From Dehalogenimonas sp. THU2 (GTDB taxonomy: Bacteria > Chloroflexota > Dehalococcoidia > Dehalococcoidales > Dehalococcoidaceae), in contig NZ_JBDLLU010000004.1 in the NCBI RefSeq assembly GCF_039749495.1, positions 62,001 to 126,000 of the forward strand: a stretch of 64,000 bases of DNA, given 5' to 3'. Position numbers and translations under genes: made by a program. How positions within the stretch are numbered: position 1 is the first letter of the stretch; each line of letters begins with the position of its first letter. Positions 44,279-52,139 of this stretch are shown here, one piece after another. A model generated the notes under the pieces. It saw only the letters and a program-made list of their open reading frames with translations. It was not told the DNA's origin and made no database searches.

Positions 44279-45850
44279 ATGAAACTGGTTACCGCCGCGG
44301 AAATGCGGGTTTTGGAAACGCTCGCTGTAGATAACGGCGTCAGCCTGGTTCAACTGATGCGCAACGCCGGCCGCGCCGTGGCTACGGAGATTGCCGGGAT
44401 CTTCGAACCCATCGAGGGCAAACGGATCCTGGTGCTGACCGGCCCCGGCAACAATGGCGGCGACGGCCTGGTGGTGGCGCGACACCTTAAAGAAGCCGGG
44501 GCGCTGGTGGATGTTTACCTCTTGGCGGCACGAAAGGCCAGAGAGGTCGTATACCGTGAAGCCCTGGCCTCCGGCCTGACACCCATAGAAGCCCGTATGG
44601 ATGCCGGCTTCGAACGCTTGCAGGAAACGCTGAGTGAAGCGGACATCGTTCTGGACGCCGTTTTCGGCACCGGGATAGGACGCCCGATAAAGGGCATAAT
44701 TGCCGAGACCCTGAATGCGGTCGCCCAAGCCAGAATCGAAAGACCTCAAATGGAAATCATCGCCCTCGACCTGCCCTCCGGCCTCAACGCTGACACCGGG
44801 GCGGTCGATAAAGCTGCGCTGCGGGCGGATTATACCATCGCGCTCGGTTGTCCCAAGCGCGGCTTTTTCCTCTATCCCGGTGCTGCTTACACCGGTGAGG
44901 TCATCGTGGCGGGCATCGGCATACCCGAGGGTCTGGACGAAGACGTCGTCACCGAGCTTTTGACCGATGAAACTGTCCGTTCGCTTCTGCCGGAACGCCG
45001 ACCCGACGCGCACAAGGGGGCTTTCGGCAAGGCGCTTATCGTCGCCGGTTCACCGGAATTTACCGGCGCGGCGGTATTGGCCTGTCTCGGTGCTTACCGT
45101 TCAGGCGCCGGTCTGGTGACCCTGGCGGCCCGGAAAAGCCTTAACCCTGTCTTTGCCGCAAAACTGACCGAGACTACCCATCTCATCCTGCCCGAAACGA
45201 GCGACGGACAGATTTCAGCCGAGGCGGAATTGATCGTCGGCAATCATCTTGAACGCTACCAGGCACTGGCGGTCGGTCCCGGTTTGGGTCTGGCGAGCAA
45301 CACCATCGAGTTCGTTCATGGCATACTATCCGCCCTGACCCCAAACATAAAAACGGTGATCGATGCGGACGCGCTCAACGCTATAGCTTTGACCAGTGAT
45401 TGGTGGACGGCGCTGGAACACCCCGCCGTCCTCACCCCCCACCCCGGCGAGATGGCCCGGCTTACCGGGCTGTCCGTCGAACAGATCGAGAGCGACCGGA
45501 TAGGCGTGGCCCGCCGCTACGCTGAGCTCTGGCAGCAGACCGTCGTTCTGAAGGGCGCACATACGGTTATCGCCGCGCCGGACGGGAGGGTGGCGGTCTC
45601 GCCATACGCTAACCCGGGGCTGGCCACCGCCGGTACCGGAGACGTTCTGACAGGCGTTATCACCGGGCTGCTGGCGCAGGGACTTTCTGAGTTCGATGCC
45701 GCCCGCGCCGGGGTCTATCTCCACGCCCAGGCCGCAGAGGCGGTCAGTCATCATTTCGGCGACTGCGGCATGATCGCTTCTGATCTCCTGCCCCAACTGC
45801 CCCGCGCCATTAAAGCGCTTAAGGAGCACCGCCATGCTGCTTGTCATTGA
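44279..45850 (+). CDS. nnr: Bifunctional NAD(P)H-hydrate epimerase/ADP-dependent dehydratase
   Basis: 523 residues, both domains fused. The N-terminal epimerase (~1-215) has GPGNNGGDGLVVARHL and DLPSGLNADTG; the C-terminal kinase-like dehydratase (~230-515) has HKGAFGKALIVAGS and NPGLATAGTGDVLTG. It repairs NAD(P)HX. coaX overlaps its 3' end by 17 bp. Confidence 0.96.
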   Translation: MKLVTAAEMRVLETLAVDNGVSLVQLMRNAGRAVATEIAGIFEPIEGKRILVLTGPGNNGGDGLVVARHLKEAGALVDVYLLAARKAREVVYREALASGLTPIEARMDAGFERLQETLSEADIVLDAVFGTGIGRPIKGIIAETLNAVAQARIERPQMEIIALDLPSGLNADTGAVDKAALRADYTIALGCPKRGFFLYPGAAYTGEVIVAGIGIPEGLDEDVVTELLTDETVRSLLPERRPDAHKGAFGKALIVAGSPEFTGAAVLACLGAYRSGAGLVTLAARKSLNPVFAAKLTETTHLILPETSDGQISAEAELIVGNHLERYQALAVGPGLGLASNTIEFVHGILSALTPNIKTVIDADALNAIALTSDWWTALEHPAVLTPHPGEMARLTGLSVEQIESDRIGVARRYAELWQQTVVLKGAHTVIAAPDGRVAVSPYANPGLATAGTGDVLTGVITGLLAQGLSEFDAARAGVYLHAQAAEAVSHHFGDCGMIASDLLPQLPRAIKALKEHRHAACH

Positions 45851-46601
45851 TATCGGCAACACCAGCATTTCCCTGGGCATTTACGATGGCGATAAGCTGA
45901 AGGTGAGCCTGCGGGTGGCCACCGTCATGCACCGCCTGCCTGACGAGTACGCCTCGTTGTTATTACATCTTCTCGATATCAACGGCATCGACCCTAAATC
46001 CATCGGCAAGGTGACCATGTGTTCGGTCGTGCCGCCGCTGACCGACACTTTCGAAATATTATGCCGCCGCTATTTCAATACCGATCCCCTGGTGGTCGGC
46101 GCCGGGGTCAAGACCGGGGTCAAGATCCGCATGGATAACCCGGCGGAGGTCGGCGCGGACCGTATCGTGAACGCCGCCGCCGCTTTCAATCTCTACAGGA
46201 CGGCCTGCATCGTCGTCGATCTGGGCACCGCCACCACCTTCGATACGGTGTCGGCGACCGGGGATTATATCGGCGGAGCTATCGCCCCCGGCCTGACCAC
46301 CGCCGCGGAAGCCTTGACTTCGAAAACCTCGATGCTGCCCCGCATAGAACTTCACTGCCCGGAGAAGGCCATCGGTACCAGCACCATCAAGGCGATGCAA
46401 TCCGGCCTGGTTTTTGGCTATGTCGGCCTGGTAGAAGGCATCGTCGGGCGCATTCAAAAAGAGTTACCGTCACCGGCAAAGGTCATTGCCACCGGCGGTT
46501 ACGCCGAACTCCTGAATGCCGAGACCAAGGTTTTCGATATCCTCAGCCCGGATCTCACCCTTTACGGACTCCGACTGATATACTTCATGAACCGGGCTTA
46601 G
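45834..46601 (+). CDS. coaX: Type III pantothenate kinase
   Basis: 255 residues. LVIDIGNTSISLGIYDG and DLGTATTFDTVSATGDYIGGAIAPGL are the type III signatures. The enzyme phosphorylates pantothenate in the first step of CoA synthesis. With coaBC close by, the cluster supplies CoA. Confidence 0.96.
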   Translation: MLLVIDIGNTSISLGIYDGDKLKVSLRVATVMHRLPDEYASLLLHLLDINGIDPKSIGKVTMCSVVPPLTDTFEILCRRYFNTDPLVVGAGVKTGVKIRMDNPAEVGADRIVNAAAAFNLYRTACIVVDLGTATTFDTVSATGDYIGGAIAPGLTTAAEALTSKTSMLPRIELHCPEKAIGTSTIKAMQSGLVFGYVGLVEGIVGRIQKELPSPAKVIATGGYAELLNAETKVFDILSPDLTLYGLRLIYFMNRA

Positions 46602-46640
46602 GAATTTATTTTTGAAGTTCTAGGAATTAGATATTGAATT

Positions 46641-47015
46641 ATGATCCACATCATCGATGACTATTTCCTGCTTGCGGGGTCGATTATCGCAATTATCTGG
46701 GGTGTGGCGTCTCTGTTCCTTACCCCTTATCTGATGGGGCGGGCCGGAGAGATGACGCGCCTGGTTCTGCCTGTCTGGATCAGCCGCAGCGTACTGGTGC
46801 TGGTGACGGGCCTGGTTATCCTTGCGGCGATCACCAATCTGGGCACCGAAAATGAAACTGTCAGATCCATAACTCTCCTTTCCGGCATGGCTTTTATCGC
46901 TCTGGTTCTTTTAACCGGTCCCCGTGTTTACAGGGTGATACCCGCCGTGGGTAAGTTTGGCGTACCTCTGGAACTTCTGGCGGGGATTCTGATATTGATA
47001 GGGAGTTTCATATGA
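46641..47015 (+). CDS. Four-helix membrane protein between coaX and coaBC
   Basis: 124 residues with four predicted helices (~7-27, ~45-66, ~78-92, ~105-124). The last codons overlap coaBC (ATGA), so it is translated with it. No family recognised. Sitting inside a CoA operon, it could be a transporter component or simply a hitch-hiker. Confidence 0.72.
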   Translation: MIHIIDDYFLLAGSIIAIIWGVASLFLTPYLMGRAGEMTRLVLPVWISRSVLVLVTGLVILAAITNLGTENETVRSITLLSGMAFIALVLLTGPRVYRVIPAVGKFGVPLELLAGILILIGSFI

Positions 47016-48196
47016 TACTCGAAGGTAAAACGGTCGTCCTGGGCGTCACCGGCGGTATCGCCGCCTACAAGGCGGCTGATATCGCTTCCAAACTGGTGCA
47101 ATCTGGGGCGACGGTTGAGGTTATCATGACCGAATCCGCCCAGAAATTTATAACGCCCCTGACCTTCCGGGCGATCACCGGCCGCCCTGCCGTAACTTCG
47201 ATGTGGGAGATGACCGGTGAGTTCTCGATCGAGCATATTTCCTTAGCCGAAGCAGCGGATATCGTCCTCATCGCTCCCGCCACCGCCAACACCATCGCCA
47301 GGCTGGCTTGCGGCCTCGCCGATGATATGCTGGCTTCGACAGTATTGGCAACCAGGGCGCCGGTCATCATCGCCCCGGCCATGAACTGCAATATGTATGA
47401 GAACACCGTCACCCAGGAGAATATCCAGAAACTGGAATGCCGCGGCTTCACCTTCGTCGGACCGGAGACCGGGCGGCTGGCCTGCGGCACCGAGGGCAGG
47501 GGACGCCTGGCCGCGACGGAAGCGATTCTCTCGACGGTGCATATGGTCCTCGGCCGCAACGGCGACCTGGCCGGTAAAACCATTGTGGTTACCGCCGGCG
47601 GAACTCGCGAGCCGGTGGATCCTGTCCGCTATATCGGCAATCGGTCCTCGGGCAAGATGGGTTACGCGCTGGCGCTTGCCGCCCGTGACCGCGGCGCCAC
47701 AGTGAAACTCATTTCGACGATAGATCTGCCGGATACCACCGGGATGGATGTGTTTCGGGTGGGAACCGCCGGGGAAATGCTGACAGTGGTAAAAGAAGCG
47801 GTCAAGGGCGCCGACGCCCTCATTATGGCAGCCGCGGTGGCTGATTTCCGACCGTCTCAAGTTGCCGCCGATAAGATCAAAAAAGACTCGATTTCGCCTT
47901 ACTTGAAACTGGAACCCACGGCGGATATTCTCTCTGAGATCCAGGGCGATTTCATCCGCGTCGGCTTCGCCGCTGAATCCCGCGACCTCATCGAAAATGC
48001 CAAAAAGAAACTTGCCGCCAAGAACCTGGATCTGATCGTCGCTAATGATGTGACCGCCACGGGCTCTGGTTTCGGCGCGGACACTAACAAGGTGACGCTG
48101 CTGTTCAAGGATGGTCGAATCGAAGACCTGCCGCTGATGAGTAAGCGTGAGGTGGGGGAGGCTATTATCGATTGGATGGCCAACGGGATAGAGTGA
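47012..48196 (+). CDS. coaBC: Bifunctional phosphopantothenoylcysteine decarboxylase/synthetase
   Basis: 394 residues. The flavin-dependent decarboxylase half has GVTGGIAAYKAADIA, the SIEHISLAEAAD segment with the catalytic His, PAMNCNMY and the LACGTEGRGRL loop with the reactive Cys; the synthetase half has GGTREPVDPVRYIGNRSSGKMG. It makes 4'-phosphopantetheine from phosphopantothenate, CTP and Cys. Confidence 0.97.
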   Translation: MILEGKTVVLGVTGGIAAYKAADIASKLVQSGATVEVIMTESAQKFITPLTFRAITGRPAVTSMWEMTGEFSIEHISLAEAADIVLIAPATANTIARLACGLADDMLASTVLATRAPVIIAPAMNCNMYENTVTQENIQKLECRGFTFVGPETGRLACGTEGRGRLAATEAILSTVHMVLGRNGDLAGKTIVVTAGGTREPVDPVRYIGNRSSGKMGYALALAARDRGATVKLISTIDLPDTTGMDVFRVGTAGEMLTVVKEAVKGADALIMAAAVADFRPSQVAADKIKKDSISPYLKLEPTADILSEIQGDFIRVGFAAESRDLIENAKKKLAAKNLDLIVANDVTATGSGFGADTNKVTLLFKDGRIEDLPLMSKREVGEAIIDWMANGIE

Positions 48197-48212
48197 TGGT
48201 CTAGAGCAGGTA

Positions 48213-48425
48213 TTAAACGGCCGTAACCGCCCTTCTCTTATGCTTATACCCCAGTCCGATAAAATAAAACCCGCCTATCATCGAGACTACGTGAAAGATC
48301 ACGGCCGGTATCTGTGACAGGAAAGAGGGCGCGTCATCCGCGGCGACCGCCGCGACGATGCTGACGGCTCAGACTATGCCGATACCGAGTAAAGTGTATC
48401 CCAGGCCTTTGTAAAATGCGCTCAT
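48213..48425 (-). CDS. Small membrane protein B, in-frame TGA at codon 19 (candidate selenoprotein or pseudogene)
   Basis: ATG at 48425 follows a strong site (GGGAGGAATGAA). The frame runs 70 codons to TAA at 48213, interrupted once by TGA (48371-48369) after GTC. If read through, the product is MSAFYKGLGYTLLGIGIV-X-AVSIVAAVA..., two membrane helices (~9-29 and ~40-58) and a basic tail (KHKRRAVTAV). A hairpin GCGGC-GGTC-GCCGC begins 15 nt after the TGA, with its loop at nucleotide 21, the position expected of a bacterial SECIS. Trp also fits this position, so TGG-to-TGA loss is the rival view. No frameshifts are present. Confidence 0.6.
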
Positions 48426-48437
48426 TTCATTCCTCCC

Positions 48438-48623
48438 TTATGCCTGTACCGCGTTCACGAACATCCACAGCGCCAGCAGAGCGGAGGTGCCGTGGATGGC
48501 ATAACCGGTCATCGAGTTTTTGCTCCAGGGTTTTTCTTTCTTGCGGAACACGCCCGCCATCACTGCAATTATTCAGACAAGCTGCAGGATGAAGAAGAAT
48601 GCGGCGCCTATCCACCATCCCAT
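48438..48623 (-). CDS. Small membrane protein A, in-frame TGA at codon 17 (candidate selenoprotein or pseudogene)
   Basis: ATG at 48623 follows AGGAGGCGACAAT. The frame is 61 codons to TAA at 48438, with one TGA (48575-48573), also preceded by GTC, at the inner end of the first helix: MGWWIGAAFFFILQLV-X-IIAVMAGVF, a basic loop (RKKEKPWSK) and a second helix (~43-58). A hairpin GCGG-GCGTGTT-CCGC starts 15 nt after the TGA, its loop at nucleotide 20. The gene ends 12 bp before the ATG of the second gene, so they form an operon. Both match the same design with the same interruption. Confidence 0.6.
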
Positions 48624-48701
48624 ATTGTCGCCTCCTGATCTTAATCTTGAGGGTGACCCTCGTTACGGAGATGATAACCTATTGGTCACCTGGCTGCATC
48701 A

Positions 48702-48722
48702 TGCAAAAAGGGAGTTTTTGCA
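48702..48722. promoter_or_regulatory. Inverted repeat TGCAAAAA-N5-TTTTTGCA
   Basis: A perfect 8-bp inverted repeat between the small-membrane-protein operon and the divergent cupin gene. It could be a shared operator or a bidirectional terminator-like hairpin. Confidence 0.5.
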
Positions 48723-48820
48723 CTGGTCTTTTGGGTAGGATGATCGCCAGATGATCCGCAGGCATAAGTTTCAGGATAGGTATGTTAAACTATTACAACG
48801 ACATCTCGAGAGGAGATAAC

Positions 48821-49150
48821 ATGACGGAAAAAGAAAATTTATCGGCTCAAGCTTTGATGCTGGCCGAACTGATCAATTATCAGGCTGGCGCCGTGGTCAG
48901 CCGCACCCTGGCCGACCGGCCGGCGGGCACGATCACCCTATTTGCCTTCGACGCAGGGCAGGGGTTGTCGGAGCACTCGGCGCCGTATGACGCCTTCGTT
49001 TATGCCGCGGATGGAGAAGCCGATGTTACGATTTCCGGTAAGCTGCACCACGTAACCGGGGGGCAGATGATCATCATGCCGGCAAACGAACCCCACGCCT
49101 TACGCGCCACCAAGCCGTTCAAAATGCTGCTGGTGATGATCCGGTCTTGA
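48821..49150 (+). CDS. Cupin domain protein
   Basis: 109 residues from the ATG at 48821 (GAGAGGAGATAAC). The single cupin has EHSAPYDAFVYAADGEADVTISG and GGQMIIMPANEPHALRA, with HxnE-like metal ligands (Glu/His in the first block, His in the second). Such small cupins sense or modify small molecules; function unknown. Confidence 0.9.
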   Translation: MTEKENLSAQALMLAELINYQAGAVVSRTLADRPAGTITLFAFDAGQGLSEHSAPYDAFVYAADGEADVTISGKLHHVTGGQMIIMPANEPHALRATKPFKMLLVMIRS

Positions 49151-49156
49151 TCCAAA

Positions 49157-49262
49157 ATCAAGACCGAAAATCCTAAATCCTAATATCTAAGCACTAAATA
49201 ATCTCAAAATCCAAAATTATAAATTCAAAATGTTTTGGATTTGTTTAGGATATTTAGATTAG
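49157..49262. repeat. AT-rich interspersed repeat
   Basis: AAATCCTAAATCCTAATATC, AAATCCAAAATTATAAATTC and TTGGATTTGTTTAGGATATTTAGATTAG form an imperfect inverted repeat. It overlaps the 3' end of the sensor kinase gene. Same family as 19556-19618. Confidence 0.55.
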
Positions 49263-50654
49263 TGCTTGGGATTTGGCTTCTGCCGGCAGGATGATATAAA
49301 AAGTAGTCCCATGACCCGGAATGCTCTCGACCCGCACCTTCCCGCCATGGGCGGTGACCATTTGTTTGACGATGGCCAGTCCCAGCCCGGCCCCGTTGCC
49401 TTCACTCCGTGCACGGGAATCCTCGACACGGTAGAAACGGTCGAAGATGTGATTCAGTTCGTCGGCAGCGATGCCCTCGCCGGTATCGGATACGGCGGCG
49501 GTAACTGCAGGTTTGCCGTCCAGTTCGGAATTACTAAGCGACACGGCAACCTGCCCGCCCTCTGGTGTGTGACGCAGGGCATTGGATAAGAGATTAGCTA
49601 AGACCTGTTCCAACCTTACCCAATCGGCGGGCACGGGTTGCAAGTTACTGCCGCTTTTGAATGATAGTGTTATCCCTTTAGCATCGGCCAGCGGCCGGAA
49701 CTGGTCCATTTTACGCCGGGCTAGATCGGTCCAATCGATGGGTGCTAGATCGAGGTGAAGCTTGCCGGCTTCTGCCAGTGACAGGTCTCGGAGGTCGGAG
49801 ATGAGACGGGTCAAAAGGACGGTCTCTTCCTTGATCAGATGCAATTGGCGCTCTTCCGTCGGCAGTACGCCGTCCAGCATGGCGTCCACCGTACCGTTGA
49901 TGATAGTCAGCGGTGTACGCAACTCATGGGCCACGTCCGCCAGCAGGCGTTTTCGAGCTGCCTCGCTCTGTTCCAGGCTTCCGGCCATTGCGTTGAAGGA
50001 AGCGGCTAGGCGGCCGGTCTCGTCACGTGACCTGACCTCGACCCGGTGGCCGAGGTTGCCCGCCGCGATCTCTTTGGCGCCGGTATCGAGGGCTTTCAGC
50101 GGGCGAATGAAATTGATTGCCAGGACAACGGCTAAACCTACGGCGATGGTGGCGGCGATGCCGCCGGACAGCCACAGCCAGCGATTGGCTTGGTCGAGGA
50201 AATCCTGTTCCGCGTTCAGTACGTCTGTCTGGCTGAGATAGAAGAACTGGCCGATTGCCTGGCCGCTCATTTGCCCGCTCCCCCCACCCTGGAAGCCCAT
50301 CCTGATTCGAATAAGATGACCTCCGGTCAGGCCGGACTGGCTTACGGTCTGTCCGATAAGAAGATTCGCCGTATCGCCGACGATGGTATTTTCGCTATCA
50401 GCCACCACTAGCCGATCGTTCTCGAAAGCTAGCAACTGGGGGAGAATGTTGTTGACGCCGGTCCAACTGCCCTGGTTTTGCATATAAAAGACAACCAACG
50501 ACTGACTGATGGCATCGGCAATTACAGGGTTGGTGTCAACGTAGCTGCGGAATTCACGGCTAGTACCGGCGTTGGTCAGCACCGCCATTACCGCCACAGC
50601 GATGACGGCCACCAGCACCAGCGCGCTTCCGAGTTTAAGCGCCAAGCTTTTCAA
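49254..50654 (-). CDS. Two-component sensor histidine kinase
   Basis: 466 residues: TM1 (~8-28), an extracytoplasmic sensor of ~130 residues, TM2 (~159-182), HAMP (~183-235), HisKA with His243 in VAHELRTPLT, and an HATPase domain with NALRHTPEGG (N box), DTGEGIAADEL (G1) and GAGLGLAIVKQ (G2). Sequence and architecture are BaeS-like. The start overlaps the response regulator stop. The stimulus is unknown; a secreted protein gene is next to the regulator. Confidence 0.95.
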   Translation of the reverse strand: MKSLALKLGSALVLVAVIAVAVMAVLTNAGTSREFRSYVDTNPVIADAISQSLVVFYMQNQGSWTGVNNILPQLLAFENDRLVVADSENTIVGDTANLLIGQTVSQSGLTGGHLIRIRMGFQGGGSGQMSGQAIGQFFYLSQTDVLNAEQDFLDQANRWLWLSGGIAATIAVGLAVVLAINFIRPLKALDTGAKEIAAGNLGHRVEVRSRDETGRLAASFNAMAGSLEQSEAARKRLLADVAHELRTPLTIINGTVDAMLDGVLPTEERQLHLIKEETVLLTRLISDLRDLSLAEAGKLHLDLAPIDWTDLARRKMDQFRPLADAKGITLSFKSGSNLQPVPADWVRLEQVLANLLSNALRHTPEGGQVAVSLSNSELDGKPAVTAAVSDTGEGIAADELNHIFDRFYRVEDSRARSEGNGAGLGLAIVKQMVTAHGGKVRVESIPGHGTTFYIILPAEAKSQALI

Positions 50655-51340
50655 CGCGGTGTCTCCAGTTTGTAACCAGCCCCGTAGACAGTGTGGATGT
50701 AAGCCGGTTTCTCCGGATCGGATTCGATTTTACGACGCAGGTTTTTAATATGGCTGTCGATGGTCCGTTCGTAACCCTCGTATGAGTCTCCCTGAAGACG
50801 GTCAAGCAGTTCGCCGCGGCTGAAAACTCGCCCAGGATTGGCGGCCAAAAGCCGCAGCAGATCGAATTCGGTTGTCGTCAATTCGATCTGCTGATTACCT
50901 ACCGTCGCCTGCCTCCGTTCGGCGTCCACGCTGAGGTCACCTGTTCTGATCAATTTAGTGGTTTGTCGTGGTTCGGCGCGCCGGAGGATGGCTTTTACGC
51001 GGGCCACCAGCTCCCGGCCTTCGAACGGCTTGGTCAGGTAATCGTCGGCACCCAGTTCCAGTCCGACGATCTTGTCGGTCAGTTCATCGCGTGCGGTGAG
51101 CATGATGATGGGAGTGTCATGGTCCTTGCGGATTGCCCGGCATACCTCGTTGCCTGAGAGCTTGGGCAGCATCAGATCGAGGACGACAAGGTCCGGTTTT
51201 TCCTGGCGGAAGACCTGAAGGGCAGCCTCGCCATCATAGGCGACTACCACCCGGAAACCTTCCCGCTCCAGATATGCCCGGACGATGTCCGTGATCTTCA
51301 CTTCGTCGTCAATCACCAATATCTTTTTGGTCATATTCAT
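50651..51340 (-). CDS. OmpR-family response regulator
   Basis: 229 residues from the ATG at 51340. Receiver domain with the acidic pair DD (~11-12), phosphoacceptor Asp in VVLDLMLPKLSG (~55), Thr/Lys in MLTARDE and DDYLTKPFEG, and a C-terminal winged helix (GYERTIDSHIKNLRRKIESDP). It is co-translated with the kinase (ATGA overlap at 50651). Confidence 0.95.
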   Translation of the reverse strand: MNMTKKILVIDDEVKITDIVRAYLEREGFRVVVAYDGEAALQVFRQEKPDLVVLDLMLPKLSGNEVCRAIRKDHDTPIIMLTARDELTDKIVGLELGADDYLTKPFEGRELVARVKAILRRAEPRQTTKLIRTGDLSVDAERRQATVGNQQIELTTTEFDLLRLLAANPGRVFSRGELLDRLQGDSYEGYERTIDSHIKNLRRKIESDPEKPAYIHTVYGAGYKLETPR

Positions 51341-51401
51341 AATATAGCCTTGTTGTACGGGCGGGCGCAATGAGAAAGTATCGGGGACTGGATCTAGTGA
51401 T

Positions 51402-51436
51402 GTCGAGAGGCAGGCGGTTTATGCCTGCCTCTCGAC
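51402..51436. terminator. 14-bp perfect hairpin downstream of the secreted protein gene
   Basis: GTCGAGAGGCAGGC (51402-51415) pairs with GCCTGCCTCTCGAC (51423-51436), 7-nt loop. It lacks a T tract on either strand, so it may stabilise mRNA ends or separate the secreted gene from the two-component operon rather than terminate directly. Confidence 0.55.
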
Positions 51437-51465
51437 TATCAACAAGGAAAGGGAGTGTGTTGGAT

Positions 51466-51975
51466 TTAACGGCGCATACCGCCGAATCCACGCATCCCGC
51501 CGAAACCCGCGGCAGGGGCAAGGTCATCACCGACCGCACCGCTACAACCACCCAGACCCCTGGGAGCCGTATTGGAGGTCACCATTACCCGGATGTTCTG
51601 CTCCATGGTCTGAAGCATGAGGTTGGCTTGCTCCTGGGTGAGCCGGCCGGCTGCCACCGCAGCCTGGAGGATCTCCTGGCGGGCTTCGATAAGAGCGGCG
51701 ACGAGGGCGTTCTCGTTCACGCCCTTGGAGGCGGCGATCTCAGCCAGGGTTTTACCACCGGCGCGGAGGTCGTAAAGCTCTTCCGCGGTCAGACCCAGCA
51801 GGTCTGTAATCACAGTGGAGTTGCCGCCGAAGCCGCCGAATCCGCCCAAACCGGGTCCACCGCAGGCACCGGGAGTTACTGTGGGCTCATCCGCAGCGAA
51901 GGCGACGGTACCGAAGCCGGTAGCCAGGGCGACCACCGCTAGGACCACCGCAGCAATTTTCCAATTCTTTTTCAT
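51466..51975 (-). CDS. Secreted glycine-rich protein with central helical domain
   Basis: 169 residues. A Sec signal peptide ends near TVAFAADE (residue ~28). Gly-rich stretches (GGPGLGGFGGFGG, then GFGGMRGFGGMRR) flank a helical core (~55-125) with DLLGLTAEELYDLRAGGKTLAEIAASKG, like repeats in DUF2680-type secreted proteins. Probably exported and possibly sensed or controlled by the adjacent two-component system (inference from position). A good site (AAAGGTGGTG) precedes the ATG. Confidence 0.8.
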   Translation of the reverse strand: MKKNWKIAAVVLAVVALATGFGTVAFAADEPTVTPGACGGPGLGGFGGFGGNSTVITDLLGLTAEELYDLRAGGKTLAEIAASKGVNENALVAALIEARQEILQAAVAAGRLTQEQANLMLQTMEQNIRVMVTSNTAPRGLGGCSGAVGDDLAPAAGFGGMRGFGGMRR

Positions 51976-52139
51976 AAGTTGTCACCACCTTTCATATTGG
52001 ATTTTTACTATAGTTCCATCATAGCAACCGATTGTGGAGAGAATATGGACTGAGTTTGGCGATTTAGAGGAGTTTGCATGCGGGAGTTCATCATATGATA
52101 ATTGGGGTGAATGGAAGCGACGGGAGAAATGCTATAGCG

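Noticed and set aside
43946-45013. A 355-codon minus-strand frame opposite the MBL and nnr genes
   Set aside because: It spans two genuine genes and their junction in antisense; not credible as a protein.
48213-48623. Genome-wide reassignment of TGA to Trp as explanation of the interrupted genes
   Set aside because: Many genes here end in TGA (trpS, coaBC, plsC, the glutaredoxin gene), so TGA is a regular stop.
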